This document shows positions 8,436 to 18,215 of a DNA stretch of 22,814 nt, piece after piece. Position 1 is the stretch's first letter, and every line of letters starts with the position of its first letter. Source of the stretch: a virus; the IMG/VR virus record IMGVR_UViG_3300010885_030972, positions 1 through 22,814 of that record. One strand, written 5' to 3'. Position numbers and translations under genes: made by a program. The notes beneath the pieces were generated by a model that saw only the letters and a program-made list of their open reading frames with translations, had not been told where the DNA came from and searched no databases.

Positions 8436-11400
8436 ATGCAGAATATATCCGGCACCCTTGCCACTGCTGTCCAAGACAGCGCCCATAATGTATTGCCTTA
8501 TGTAGAGGCCGAATGGGTTAATGGCAGGTCTTTAACTAATGTTAAAGCATACTCTACATCAGATGATTATGTCGATTATATTAAATCCCTAAACCCTGCA
8601 TTGCATTTTAGGCTTAACGACTCTTTTGATCTTGTACAAAACATGAATACTGGACCCAAGCCTGCATCTCATTGGAGAATGAATAACGCTTCAGACACTT
8701 TTGGGACAATCATTGCCGATGAAATGGGTTACAACAATCTTTCCCTAAATGGAGCTAATTATACCTTGGCTCAACCTGGAGCTGTTAGAGATAATGACGC
8801 ATCTGTTACCAACTATTCTATTGGATTCAATACTTCTACCGCTCCATTAAGTGCATATGCGCAATCTTCCAGTCCAGATTTACAAAATAAATGGAGTATT
8901 GTAGATAATCCAAACTTTAGCTTTGAGTGCTGGATTAAACCAGGGGGTGATGCGGGTGTGCTAGACCGTGGCAAGCATGTTGTAGCACATCACGTTGGAA
9001 AACGCTTTAATGAGAAGAATATTCTTGTAGACAAAATTGAATGGATGTTTTCAGTCGATGCCGCACCATCGGCTTTAGCGTCTACTTCTGCAGTATACCC
9101 CAGTTTTGTGATTGTGAACAATACTGGAAATGCACTAACTATGGCTCAGGACCTACAGAATGTATACATGTCTATAAAATCTCCTAACTCTATAGCGGTT
9201 GGTGCATGGTCGCATATTGTAGTAACATACAATTCTAAAGAATTAAAAATATATATTAACAGTGTTCTTGTTGCAACCGAGTCAAGGCAAAATGGTAACC
9301 TCATTGACATTGCTAGCGGTACACTGTATATTGCGAGCGCACATCAATCTTCTATGTTATTAGATGGCGTTGGCTCAGGGTTTGATACTAACCTTAACGC
9401 ATTGAGGGGATATATAGATGAAATTGCTATATATCAAGATTGTCTTTCCTTTGCTGACGTTGCACGAAGGTGGAAGTCTGGGTCTTTAAAAGTATTGACT
9501 AGGTCCTCTACGGATGTCGTGCATCAAAATATTAAAGATTTTTCGGGCAAGGGAAGGGACGGTTTTCTTGACTTTGCAACCTCGGCCACCGTCAATTTCA
9601 ATCCTAAGTCTAATGGTACGGTTGTATCTCCGTTTATTGGTCGTTTAGACGGAGGTAGTTTATTTTTTATAGATAAGACATCTAAAGTAGATGCCGGGTA
9701 TTTTACTTCAGATAATACATCTACGGGAACGAGTGTTTATACTGGCAATAATTTGACAGTTAGCGCATGGGTGTATGTTACTGCACTTAATGGAACAGGT
9801 GCCGAATCTGTTGAGATGATTGCTGCACAAGGCAATGGCTCCAGTGGATCTGCTGTCAATAATGCATGGTATCTTGCAATGAGAAAACAAGCATCTAGTG
9901 GTGTAATTCAGATTACTGCCTCTATCAACGATGGTGCCAGCAACCCTATTGCTCAATATACGTCTATCTCTATTAATGCTTGGCATCATATTGTAATGAC
10001 TGTAGATAGTAGCAATAGATTAAATCTTATGGTTGATGGCAATTACGCCCAAGCTGAAACGGATCGGGTTTCCGGTGTTGGAACTATGAATATGAATCCA
10101 GCGTGGAAAACATTTATAGGTGGAAGAGTAGGATTCACTGAAGGATGTAGAGATACATATATTGCTGAAGTAGCTATTATTAATGCTAAGACTGACCTTA
10201 GAGCATGGTCTACTTTGTATAAGTCTGTTATTAATGTTAATGACTATAAAGCTATTAATAAAATTTATAATCCACTTCAAGTTATAAACGGTAAAACTGA
10301 GAATACTGTTCCTTGGGCAGTTTTAGATGCTTTGGATGAAAATGGCGAAACTATTACCGCTGATGGCGACTATCATTTCACTGAACGCAATGAGGTTCTT
10401 GTAGACACAGACTATGAATATGGTTGGTGGTCTAAAGTTAAATCTGATTTTGCAGCTAATTTTCCAAACAAACCAAGTATTTATTTAACTTTTGATGCCA
10501 TATCAGCTAACTATGTTGATTTGTATAGTACTTTAAAATATGGTGCAATTAGGACAGGATCTTTTTATTATCAATTAGAGTCTGGAGCCTGGGTTGGCCC
10601 TCTTGCTTTTTCTGTAGACAGTGAAAGTAAATATATTTATTCAATTGGCTCTATTGTAAAAATTAAAGCATTGCATTTATTTATAGATTCCTCAGCATAT
10701 GTAAATGATTGTGCAAGGATTGAAGAATTTGCTCCACGATTTACTGAAGATATTTCTTCCTATGTCTCTAGCATGGAAGTAGATAAAGTTCGTGAAAACT
10801 TCGATAGCTCAGTACCACTAGGCGCAACCGGAGCAAATACATGCAACCTAACCTTAGACAACACAAGCAAAAGATTTAATCTTGAGAATTCGTCTAGCGA
10901 TCTTTATGGTCTAATATTTCCGGGTGTCAAATTTACTGTTGGATATAAGTACGCTACGTCTAGCGGGTCTAGCCCCGAATACATACAAGAGGGAATTTTT
11001 TATTCGGATAACTGGAACCTTGGTTCCGATAATATGGTGGCATCTGTTCAGTGCAGAGACTTCAGTGGAAAAATGCAAGATAGCATGATGGTAGATGGAT
11101 ATATATCTACAGATGCTACCGCAGCAGAAGCAATATCTGACTTGGCGCTTAGGAGTGGAGTTCCTGCATCTAAACTAAATATTGATAACAACTATAACAC
11201 TGAAATAATTAAAGATGCTCCCGATGCCTACTGGCGCTTCAATGAAACTCAACTAGAGCCATTTGCTCTTAACTTTAATGGAAGTGTATATCTATATAGT
11301 CACCCATTTGCTGACTTGTTGATGGGTACAGGCAATGTCACTGGCGCTCAAATTAAAAATACTACGTATGCTTCGACTAAAGTTCTGCCAAGAACATTCT

Positions 11401-14400
11401 ATGATTTTCCAAACTCGGAGTTGACGCTAGAGTTCTGGATTAAATGTGCTACTCCGGCTGCCAAAAAAACTGTAATAAACTATGCCACAAAAAGATATGC
11501 CAATGAATTCAGTGTCAATATTGATACCGCCGGAAAGATTGAAACAAGAATACTTTCATTTGCTCCAGGCACTGCAGTAGGTGTCGGAACAGCTTCCACG
11601 GCTGTAGTTGCAGATAATATTTGGCATCACGTTGCTATTGTAGTTGATCCAACTATTGCAGCAACTGTTGGCAATACTACTCAAATATCATATTTTATTG
11701 ATGGAGTTGTAGATAATACTTTTGTAGTTTCATCTTTTTCAGGATTTAGGCCATCTGGACAAATGCTTATTGGTGCGGGGTTTTCTGCTTCCACAGTTAC
11801 AGGTTCGTTAGCCAATGGTCCTCATACTTTAGATACTGCAAGCATTTTTTCTGGATCGCTGAAAGAAATCAAACTGTGGGGCACTGCGCGTAGTCAGTCT
11901 CAAATCAGAAAATATATGAACTCCCCAGTGGCAAATAAAAAAATTGGAGCGCACAGTAGCAATCTCTATAAGAGTATGATTATTGCTGCTGCTCCTGTTG
12001 CTTATTATCCTCTTGACTTAAAGTTAAACAGCGGTACTACAACCTACGGTTCTCCTCTGGTTAGAGATATTTCCGGCTTTGATCGCAACGGCTTGCTTGT
12101 TAGCTCAGGCTTTACGTCGGTTGCTGGCCCAATAATTAGCGAAGATTCAAGCTCTGCTATAAAATTTAAAGCATCTAATACTACATCTTATATAACTGCT
12201 TCTAATACTTCGATCACTCCATATGAGGGAACTCAAGATGGGAACATTGCGTATAGTGCATATGATTTCAGCCTTACGCCAACTGTACTAAGTACTACTG
12301 GGCAATTTACTTTTGAAGCATGGGTAAACCCTACTTCTAGGTTGTTAACTCCCATTGCTTCCAAAACATCTGCTACTCTTGCCGAAAAAGAATGGGATTT
12401 ATCGATAAACACTTCCGGTCTACTGCAGTTTAGAGCATATACCGGGGCAAGTGGACTATCTGCAGTAACCGCAACCAGCAGCACCGATAGTCCATTGCAA
12501 TTAAATGCATGGAATCATATTGCCGTTACGCTTGGTGGTTCTAAGCTGGAAATGTATGTAAATGGCAAAAATGTAACTGGTGGTGTAAAATTTGCAAACG
12601 CCAGCTTGCTTAGATCTACTACACCTGCTCCATTTAGAATAGGTGCAAATAATGTCAGTACCGCTGCAGACACTTATGCTTCTACTTTGTCTATATCTCA
12701 TGTAGCAATTTATGCAAGGGTTCTTCCCTTAATAGAATTATATTCGCATTACTCTAAAGCAGGATATGATTCTTCTATAATAAATTCATCTCAAGATGGA
12801 AAATTATTGTACTATTGGCCTTTAAATCAAGGTAGATTTTTTGAATATGAAGATTTTAAAAAATCTGGTTTTGCTTATAAATTTAATTCAAAAAGTAACC
12901 AAAATATATGCCCCAATGTAACAAAATTTACTAATCATATGTATGCCTATACAGCAGACAATGTTGGAACTAGTGCAACATCTACAGCAATTACCAGTTC
13001 TTTGTGGAACAAGAGTGGTGTATTGGCTGTAAGAGATTATGCGTCTGACAAAAATTATTTAACGTATCGCATGGGAGCCGCTGCTCCATATGATGAAAAA
13101 ATAGCGGCCAATCAGATTTCTCCTAATTTCGCAGGGCCAATATCCTCTGAGGCAGCAAGGTCCACGAAGTTCTCTTCTGCCCTTAATCATGTGGCATATT
13201 TAAATTACACTACAGATTTACCAATGACTGTAAGTTCCACTTCTCCTCTAAGTATGGAGATGTGGATAAACCCAACTAGTGTAACATCTAAGCAATATCT
13301 GTTTTCTCGTGAAAACTTTGGGGCTACGGATGTTGCTGGAAGCTGGCGCATATTTCTAGATTCAGACTCTAAGGTCAAATTTGAGATTCATCAAACTTCT
13401 GGAGCGACTTTGTTGGCTGTTACCCCAACTACCTTTGGCGGATACCCATCCTTGACTGCCAACGCTTGGTCACATTTAGGATTTACTTTTACAGTAGCAT
13501 CTACTACCTGCACTGCAAGCATCTACCTTAATGGTGTCTTGTATGCTCAATATGCGTGGTCTACAGCAACTGCTGCTCTAACATCAGCGCAAGTTAAGAT
13601 GATAATCGGTGGCAATAGAGCTGTTGGTGTCAACGACTTTGATGGCTATATTTCTAATTTTGCTATCTACAATAAACTACTGACAGTCGATAAATTCTTG
13701 AAACATTATGTTCGAGGTAAAAGTATTAGACAAAATGTCTATGATATGATTGCAACTTCATCTGAGTCTTATTGGGCTGAAATGCTTAAGATTGCTACAG
13801 CTGATATTGGAATGTATTTCTTTGATGAGTTTGGGAATTTTGTGTACGAGCATGGAAGATCATATGATGATGCCCTAGATACTCAACATGCTGTAGTTCA
13901 GTATACGTTAGATCAAAATCAAGATATTATTTCTGCTTCTCAGACAGTAGAACTGCACACTAATAAAGTTAAAGTTAAAGTCTACCCCAAAATGACCACT
14001 AGCTCATCCACACCAAATATTTGGGCCGCTGCTGCTAATGAGTCTTTGGCTATATGTTTGTTGGCGAGTTCTACGTCAGCGTATAATACAGACTCATTGT
14101 CATTGGAGTTAACTTTGAATAATGCTTCTCTTTATGAGCCACTTTGGCCAATGAGCGGTGTTGTTAAAATTGATAATGAATTTATCAAATACACTAAATC
14201 CAGCGGCAGTTCTTTATTTGACCTTGAGCGAGGATATTGGGGATCTACAGCCGCCTATCATAAATCTGGGTCTGTCGTTGGAGAGGCTCGTGAATACAAT
14301 TTGGAGTGGAGTAATCAACCTGTTTATTTTGTTAAATATCCTTTCATTACTGGTGTCATTTATGATAAAACTGTTGTAGCCTCTAATTGGAGATTTAATG

Positions 14401-14873
14401 GACAAAAAGGATATATTAGATTGTTTCCATCTAATTCAGCTAGAGCATCTGATAGATATATTGTTCTAGAAGGCACCAACCCTGTCACTAAACTAGTAAA
14501 CCACTTCGTAGTTTCTGGAGTCGTAGGAACATCTAGTGAGTCTAGTAAGCAAAACATTGTTGAAGTATTGTCGGACTATAAAGACAATATTAGAAAATAT
14601 GGAGAAAAAATATTAGAAATTGACAATCCGTTAATTCAAGATGCTGAGTATGCTAAAGATTTAGCTCAGTTCTTGCTTGCCAAATACTCTATTCCTTGTC
14701 CGGTTTTACAAATTTCTACTATGGGGATACCTCAACTACAATTGGGTGATAGAATAAAGATACAATCTTTAGATGGATTATCTCTTTCTAACGATGAATA
14801 TTGGATTATGTCAATAAATATGTCTTATGATGGTGGAATTAATCAAACAATGACTCTCAGGAAAGTATCTTAA
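8436..14873 (+). CDS. Large tail hub / tail-tip protein with five LamG-like domains
   Basis: This 2145-residue protein mixes a tail-hub scaffold with concanavalin/LamG-like sandwiches, which often bind carbohydrate. LamG-like units lie at about 72-349, 356-600, 927-1164, 1184-1444 and 1456-1761. Each has a P-A-(Y/H)W-R-like opening in most copies, an (S/T)FE(C/A/F)W(I/V) strand, a (A/I)W(S/H/N)H(I/V/L) strand, a (Y/L)(I/V)(N/D)G(V/K) strand and a closing (Y/L)I-E/S-x-A-I-Y strand. Hub-like sequence flanks them. Residues about 768-920 include EDISSYVSSMEVDK, a TCNLTLDNTSKRF motif and AAEAISDLALRSGVPAS. Residues 1762-2145 include DIGMYFFDEFGNFVYE and end in LQLGDRIKIQSLDG and a final beta hairpin. 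The last three LamG units thus split the hub. Start ATG 8436 follows the previous stop by 1 nt without a clear ribosome site. Probable role: base of the tail tip, cell-wall contact. The exact receptor is unknown. Confidence 0.85.
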   Translation: MQNISGTLATAVQDSAHNVLPYVEAEWVNGRSLTNVKAYSTSDDYVDYIKSLNPALHFRLNDSFDLVQNMNTGPKPASHWRMNNASDTFGTIIADEMGYNNLSLNGANYTLAQPGAVRDNDASVTNYSIGFNTSTAPLSAYAQSSSPDLQNKWSIVDNPNFSFECWIKPGGDAGVLDRGKHVVAHHVGKRFNEKNILVDKIEWMFSVDAAPSALASTSAVYPSFVIVNNTGNALTMAQDLQNVYMSIKSPNSIAVGAWSHIVVTYNSKELKIYINSVLVATESRQNGNLIDIASGTLYIASAHQSSMLLDGVGSGFDTNLNALRGYIDEIAIYQDCLSFADVARRWKSGSLKVLTRSSTDVVHQNIKDFSGKGRDGFLDFATSATVNFNPKSNGTVVSPFIGRLDGGSLFFIDKTSKVDAGYFTSDNTSTGTSVYTGNNLTVSAWVYVTALNGTGAESVEMIAAQGNGSSGSAVNNAWYLAMRKQASSGVIQITASINDGASNPIAQYTSISINAWHHIVMTVDSSNRLNLMVDGNYAQAETDRVSGVGTMNMNPAWKTFIGGRVGFTEGCRDTYIAEVAIINAKTDLRAWSTLYKSVINVNDYKAINKIYNPLQVINGKTENTVPWAVLDALDENGETITADGDYHFTERNEVLVDTDYEYGWWSKVKSDFAANFPNKPSIYLTFDAISANYVDLYSTLKYGAIRTGSFYYQLESGAWVGPLAFSVDSESKYIYSIGSIVKIKALHLFIDSSAYVNDCARIEEFAPRFTEDISSYVSSMEVDKVRENFDSSVPLGATGANTCNLTLDNTSKRFNLENSSSDLYGLIFPGVKFTVGYKYATSSGSSPEYIQEGIFYSDNWNLGSDNMVASVQCRDFSGKMQDSMMVDGYISTDATAAEAISDLALRSGVPASKLNIDNNYNTEIIKDAPDAYWRFNETQLEPFALNFNGSVYLYSHPFADLLMGTGNVTGAQIKNTTYASTKVLPRTFYDFPNSELTLEFWIKCATPAAKKTVINYATKRYANEFSVNIDTAGKIETRILSFAPGTAVGVGTASTAVVADNIWHHVAIVVDPTIAATVGNTTQISYFIDGVVDNTFVVSSFSGFRPSGQMLIGAGFSASTVTGSLANGPHTLDTASIFSGSLKEIKLWGTARSQSQIRKYMNSPVANKKIGAHSSNLYKSMIIAAAPVAYYPLDLKLNSGTTTYGSPLVRDISGFDRNGLLVSSGFTSVAGPIISEDSSSAIKFKASNTTSYITASNTSITPYEGTQDGNIAYSAYDFSLTPTVLSTTGQFTFEAWVNPTSRLLTPIASKTSATLAEKEWDLSINTSGLLQFRAYTGASGLSAVTATSSTDSPLQLNAWNHIAVTLGGSKLEMYVNGKNVTGGVKFANASLLRSTTPAPFRIGANNVSTAADTYASTLSISHVAIYARVLPLIELYSHYSKAGYDSSIINSSQDGKLLYYWPLNQGRFFEYEDFKKSGFAYKFNSKSNQNICPNVTKFTNHMYAYTADNVGTSATSTAITSSLWNKSGVLAVRDYASDKNYLTYRMGAAAPYDEKIAANQISPNFAGPISSEAARSTKFSSALNHVAYLNYTTDLPMTVSSTSPLSMEMWINPTSVTSKQYLFSRENFGATDVAGSWRIFLDSDSKVKFEIHQTSGATLLAVTPTTFGGYPSLTANAWSHLGFTFTVASTTCTASIYLNGVLYAQYAWSTATAALTSAQVKMIIGGNRAVGVNDFDGYISNFAIYNKLLTVDKFLKHYVRGKSIRQNVYDMIATSSESYWAEMLKIATADIGMYFFDEFGNFVYEHGRSYDDALDTQHAVVQYTLDQNQDIISASQTVELHTNKVKVKVYPKMTTSSSTPNIWAAAANESLAICLLASSTSAYNTDSLSLELTLNNASLYEPLWPMSGVVKIDNEFIKYTKSSGSSLFDLERGYWGSTAAYHKSGSVVGEAREYNLEWSNQPVYFVKYPFITGVIYDKTVVASNWRFNGQKGYIRLFPSNSARASDRYIVLEGTNPVTKLVNHFVVSGVVGTSSESSKQNIVEVLSDYKDNIRKYGEKILEIDNPLIQDAEYAKDLAQFLLAKYSIPCPVLQISTMGIPQLQLGDRIKIQSLDGLSLSNDEYWIMSINMSYDGGINQTMTLRKVS

Positions 14874-15874
14874 TGGAATCTTATAAGCCAGTGTCGTGGT
14901 CGTCAGAGCCTTTGTCTATTGATAAAATACAAGCGATGATACAAAATGATCAATCGATTGCAGATGAAATTGATCTTAGACCTCGTGGAGTTATTGGGTA
15001 TAGTGAACTTACTATGTATGCTTCTAATACCGGTAAAAAAGGATATCGAGACGTAGACAGAGCTTTTTATCCAAATTATGCCGCTACTTTAGTGTCAGCT
15101 GCTGACATGACTAATGTTAAAAATACTGGAGAAAAAATTCGTGAATACACTCGCGTTATTGACAATTGGGAAATAAATCCCAATGGTCTGTCTTTAAATA
15201 TTAATGTTGAGCCAAATCGTATTATTCATTTTGAATTGTATATTCCTATTTTTACTCACAACAACCCCAATGTTGGCCCAAACACATCTGATAACTGGGC
15301 TATTGATGCTTTTGTTATTACTCGCGACGGGGAGCAAATTATTGCAGAGTCTGGAACAGATTTATGGACAGCGATGCCAGGTTCTAGGTCATTGAGGTCT
15401 TTCTATTATGACTGCTTTGATATAGGTGCCACTTCAGGTCCACATCTTTATGAGGTTATGTGGAGATGTCAGTCGTCAGTGGTAGCCCAGCAACTTGAAA
15501 TGGAAATCTGGGAGCAAAATCGCAATACAATAGTTGGTCTACCGTCTTCAGTTACTGAGCCCGATCAACAATACTATTCAGCGTCGGATGCAACTACTAT
15601 AGGCTCCGGCAGTGGCAGATATAATCTTTCCGACTTCACAAGCCCTCAAGATTCTCCTATAAAGTATACTGAGGTAGTAGGTATTGTTGAAACCTACACA
15701 GGCAACCCTAGCCTGTCGCCAGCAACATTTGCTGGAACAGGCTACTATCCATTTGCTGGTGTAATCCCAACAGCGCAGTTTATTGCTACTGACTGCGGTG
15801 ATGCTACGTCTGCTATAATAAAGATAGACGGAGAGACTAAGACGGGAGATGCAAATGCAAATACACCAGCCTAA
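14873..15874 (+). CDS. Minor tail protein, first of three tandem paralogues
   Basis: This 333-residue protein starts at ATG 14873 in a TAATG overlap with the hub gene. AGGAAAG lies about 9 nt upstream. Its N-terminus (SYKPVSWSSEPLSIDKIQAM, then IQNDQSIADEI and RGVIGYSE) matches a module common at the start of actinophage minor tail proteins: a W-x-P-L segment, a short helix ending in QM..ND, and a GVIA-type strand. The rest is beta-rich, with strands such as LSLNINVEPNRIIHFELYIPIF, an IVGLPSSV motif and a late FIATDCG motif. The next gene shows matching elements in the same order. Probable role: a structural tail-tip or tail-fibre component. No enzyme motif was found, and receptor binding is possible but unsupported. 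Confidence 0.72.
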   Translation: MESYKPVSWSSEPLSIDKIQAMIQNDQSIADEIDLRPRGVIGYSELTMYASNTGKKGYRDVDRAFYPNYAATLVSAADMTNVKNTGEKIREYTRVIDNWEINPNGLSLNINVEPNRIIHFELYIPIFTHNNPNVGPNTSDNWAIDAFVITRDGEQIIAESGTDLWTAMPGSRSLRSFYYDCFDIGATSGPHLYEVMWRCQSSVVAQQLEMEIWEQNRNTIVGLPSSVTEPDQQYYSASDATTIGSGSGRYNLSDFTSPQDSPIKYTEVVGIVETYTGNPSLSPATFAGTGYYPFAGVIPTAQFIATDCGDATSAIIKIDGETKTGDANANTPA

Positions 15875-16772
15875 TGTTTCTACATTTGCTAAAGCTGACT
15901 ATAAATTGCTTCAGCAAATGTGTGATAATGATGATGATATTCGCAATAATCTAGAGATGAACGCTAAAGGCATAGTTGCTTTAGGCATGGCTAATAATAT
16001 GAATTTGGCACTTCCTAATTATTCTAATGCCTTTGGGGCTTATTCGCAGTCAACATCTGTAAATTGGCTGGATGTGCAGTTTAGTTATCCAAATACCACA
16101 AAATTTTCTGTAAACTTTGAGGCCAATCGTTATTATAAATTTATGATACATTTTGATTATGTCTGGGCCGCCAATGTAAGGGTCGGTGCTGGAGATGTTT
16201 TAGGCAAAACGGGACGTATTGAAGTTAGAGTAAGGGATGTTACTCACCGAAGAGATGTAATCTATTGGACTAATCTAGTAGATCCTGATTATAATATGGG
16301 CGGGTATGTTGCGGGTCCCTACATTTTACATAGAGATACTGAAGCGGGTAATCATCCAGATGTAAACATATATAGTTGGGATGAGCCGTCTGCGGACGGT
16401 TGTGTGCCTAGTTCGTGCCATGCAGTTAGAGTTATGGCTGCAAAAACTAGTGGAGCGTCTGTTCTAAAAGTTCAATTTAGGCCAATGTTTGCTTTTGGTG
16501 GAGTCCAACCTCCTTTGTCTCTGGATGTAACCAGCACTGCCCAGCCAGTAATTGGTCTTCCCCAACAGTATGTTGCGGATGCAGGTCGCGGTGGCATCAG
16601 GGACACTGAGGCGATTAAACAGTTTAATGGATATTTCTCTGTAGAGGATTGCGGTCCAGTTGAGAAGCCCGCTGGAGTGGCTGCTGGTACGCTTGATGAT
16701 AACTCTATTTCTCCATATTTTGAGGCGTATGAAAATCATGCCTATGATACAACGGCGACGGATAGACCATAA
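15855..16772 (+). CDS. Minor tail protein, second of three tandem paralogues
   Basis: This protein has 305 residues from ATG 15855. I prefer this start to ATG 15849 because GGGAG at 15844-15848 sits 6 nt before 15855 but directly abuts 15849. The gene overlaps its upstream neighbour by 20 nt. The N-terminus (ADYKLLQQMCDNDDDIRNNL, then KGIVALGM) is a version of the QM..ND + GVIA module without the usual W-x-P-L opening. Later parts parallel the previous protein: a KFSVNFEANRYYKFMIHFDY strand pair, VIGLPQQY where the neighbour has IVGLPSSV, and YFSVEDCGP where the neighbour has FIATDCG. The shared order supports gene duplication. Role: probable tail-tip structural protein, by neighbourhood and relatedness only. 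Confidence 0.72.
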   Translation: MQIHQPNVSTFAKADYKLLQQMCDNDDDIRNNLEMNAKGIVALGMANNMNLALPNYSNAFGAYSQSTSVNWLDVQFSYPNTTKFSVNFEANRYYKFMIHFDYVWAANVRVGAGDVLGKTGRIEVRVRDVTHRRDVIYWTNLVDPDYNMGGYVAGPYILHRDTEAGNHPDVNIYSWDEPSADGCVPSSCHAVRVMAAKTSGASVLKVQFRPMFAFGGVQPPLSLDVTSTAQPVIGLPQQYVADAGRGGIRDTEAIKQFNGYFSVEDCGPVEKPAGVAAGTLDDNSISPYFEAYENHAYDTTATDRP

Positions 16773-17776
16773 TGTATAAATCTTTAAAATGGTCACCTCA
16801 ATCTCCTTTGACTTCGGCATCTTTAAACCAGATGGTTGAGAATGATAAAGATAATTATGTTCTTTGCGCAACCTCTGCTGGCACAGTAATCGCTATATCT
16901 GAAATGAAACAAAGATTTGAGACAATGCCTGGAAATGTTCCTATTCGGATACCATACCTTGGCGTAGATGCTTTTAGGGCTCCATACACTGGATGGTATA
17001 AAGCACATTTTTCTTGCGCTGCTGCTAGGCAAGATACTACAAATATTGATGGATCAAACGCAGCGGTAGGAACCTCAGGTCAAGGAAGGTCGGCATTATC
17101 ATATTTGGATGGATTTTATTTTGTAATAACCGCTAAACATACTAATGCCGCAACAGATAAAAATGTGTTTACTGAAATACAAAACACAAATCAAGAAAGT
17201 TTGTTTAGCGACATTCAAAAAGATGGTGCGTGGCAGCATGATAGACCTAAAGCGACTGCATCTATTGGTGCAGTCATCGCTAGAGCGTCTTTTGTAATAT
17301 CAGGTCAGGCAGTTCCGGTTGCGGCTACTGGCTATAAATGGCTTAATGAAGGTGATTCAGTAGCATGGGATGTTTATACTTATGTTGCCAATAACAATAA
17401 AGACTTACTGAGTTCACCTGAGCGCAATTATGGACGCATTGTAATGAATTCACGACAAGCTTCTTCCGTTGCCATGGGGTATGGCTCTCCTAGATTGTAT
17501 AAATATGGTGGAGCCTCGGGAACTAGCGCAACTGTACCATCTACCGCCATTGACTACCCATCGGCTTCACCAAGCGCCGTCAATGCCACTAATAACTATA
17601 AAACTATATCTACTATCATTGCTCCCAATGATGACAGCAACAGGTCTTCTTTGCTGATGATTTCTTTTGTCGGTCAGGGGGGCATGCCGGGAATTGGTTC
17701 TATGACAGGGTCTTTGGAGAAAGATTTAAATGAAGAAATTCTGTATGGAGAACAAGGTATAGCCTACGAGGTATAA
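16772..17776 (+). CDS. Minor tail protein, third of three tandem paralogues
   Basis: This 334-residue protein starts at ATG 16772, overlapping the previous stop in TAATG. It opens with YKSLKWSPQSPLTSASLNQM followed by VENDKDN and GTVIAISEM, the clearest copy of the N-terminal module of the two preceding proteins. After about residue 60 it diverges. The phrase PYLGVDAFRAPYTGWYKAHFS resembles a small jelly-roll or C1q/TNF-like entry strand, a kind of trimeric knob seen in some phage receptor-binding proteins, but this is a weak impression. The rest is Ser/Ala/Asn-rich and beta-like, ending in an acidic tail. It is the last of the tail genes here, a usual place for host-contact proteins. Confidence 0.68.
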   Translation: MYKSLKWSPQSPLTSASLNQMVENDKDNYVLCATSAGTVIAISEMKQRFETMPGNVPIRIPYLGVDAFRAPYTGWYKAHFSCAAARQDTTNIDGSNAAVGTSGQGRSALSYLDGFYFVITAKHTNAATDKNVFTEIQNTNQESLFSDIQKDGAWQHDRPKATASIGAVIARASFVISGQAVPVAATGYKWLNEGDSVAWDVYTYVANNNKDLLSSPERNYGRIVMNSRQASSVAMGYGSPRLYKYGGASGTSATVPSTAIDYPSASPSAVNATNNYKTISTIIAPNDDSNRSSLLMISFVGQGGMPGIGSMTGSLEKDLNEEILYGEQGIAYEV

Positions 17777-17777
17777 T

Positions 17778-18209
17778 ATGGGTGGGCTAATATCAAGACG
17801 CGCAGATATAACATGGGGTGCCAAATCTCAAGAAGGTTCAGATAACCCCAACTTTAAGGGCGGGAAATATATTGATGACAAAGGCTATGTCAGAGTATTA
17901 AGGCCCGATCACCCCAACGAAAATCATGGATATGTATATGAACATAGGCTTGTGATGGAACAATTCTTTGGAAGAATTCTCCAAGTGACTGAGTCGGTAC
18001 ACCATGTCAATGAATTAAAATTAGATAATCGCCTAGAAAACCTCTTTCTTACTACTAGATCAGAGCATTCTGCTTTACACGCAGAGGGAAAGGTGGTATC
18101 ATTAGAGCGTCGAACGGCGTTGCGAAATAAAGTCCGAGAAAAAAGAAAACAAGAGGGGCCTCGTCAGAGGGACTCATCCGGGCATTTCATTAAAAAGGAT
18201 ACTGAATAA
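17778..18209 (+). CDS. HNH endonuclease (HNH_3 / homing type)
   Basis: This 143-residue protein starts at ATG 17778, with GAGG about 6 nt upstream, 1 nt after the last tail gene. It has the NPNFKGGKYIDDKGYVRV opening and the YEHRLVME segment typical of phage HNH homing endonucleases. The catalytic core is HHVNELKLDNRLENL: His75-His76, Asn84, Asn88, then His97 and His101. The core looks complete, so it is probably an active metal-dependent DNA-cutting enzyme. The C-terminal third (about 105-143) is highly basic (RR, KVREKRKQ) and probably binds DNA. No intron or split gene is seen beside it, so it looks free-standing and perhaps mobile. Its site of action is unknown. Confidence 0.9.
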   Translation: MGGLISRRADITWGAKSQEGSDNPNFKGGKYIDDKGYVRVLRPDHPNENHGYVYEHRLVMEQFFGRILQVTESVHHVNELKLDNRLENLFLTTRSEHSALHAEGKVVSLERRTALRNKVREKRKQEGPRQRDSSGHFIKKDTE

Positions 18210-18215
18210 TATATT

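Noticed and set aside
16464-16871. 135-residue minus-strand frame across two minor tail genes
   Set aside because: It is antisense to two supported coding regions, with no domain and no translation signal.
8436-17776. Diversity-generating retroelement or variable-repeat system acting on the tail genes
   Set aside because: No reverse transcriptase, template repeat or matching variable repeat was seen. The LamG similarity is at protein level only.
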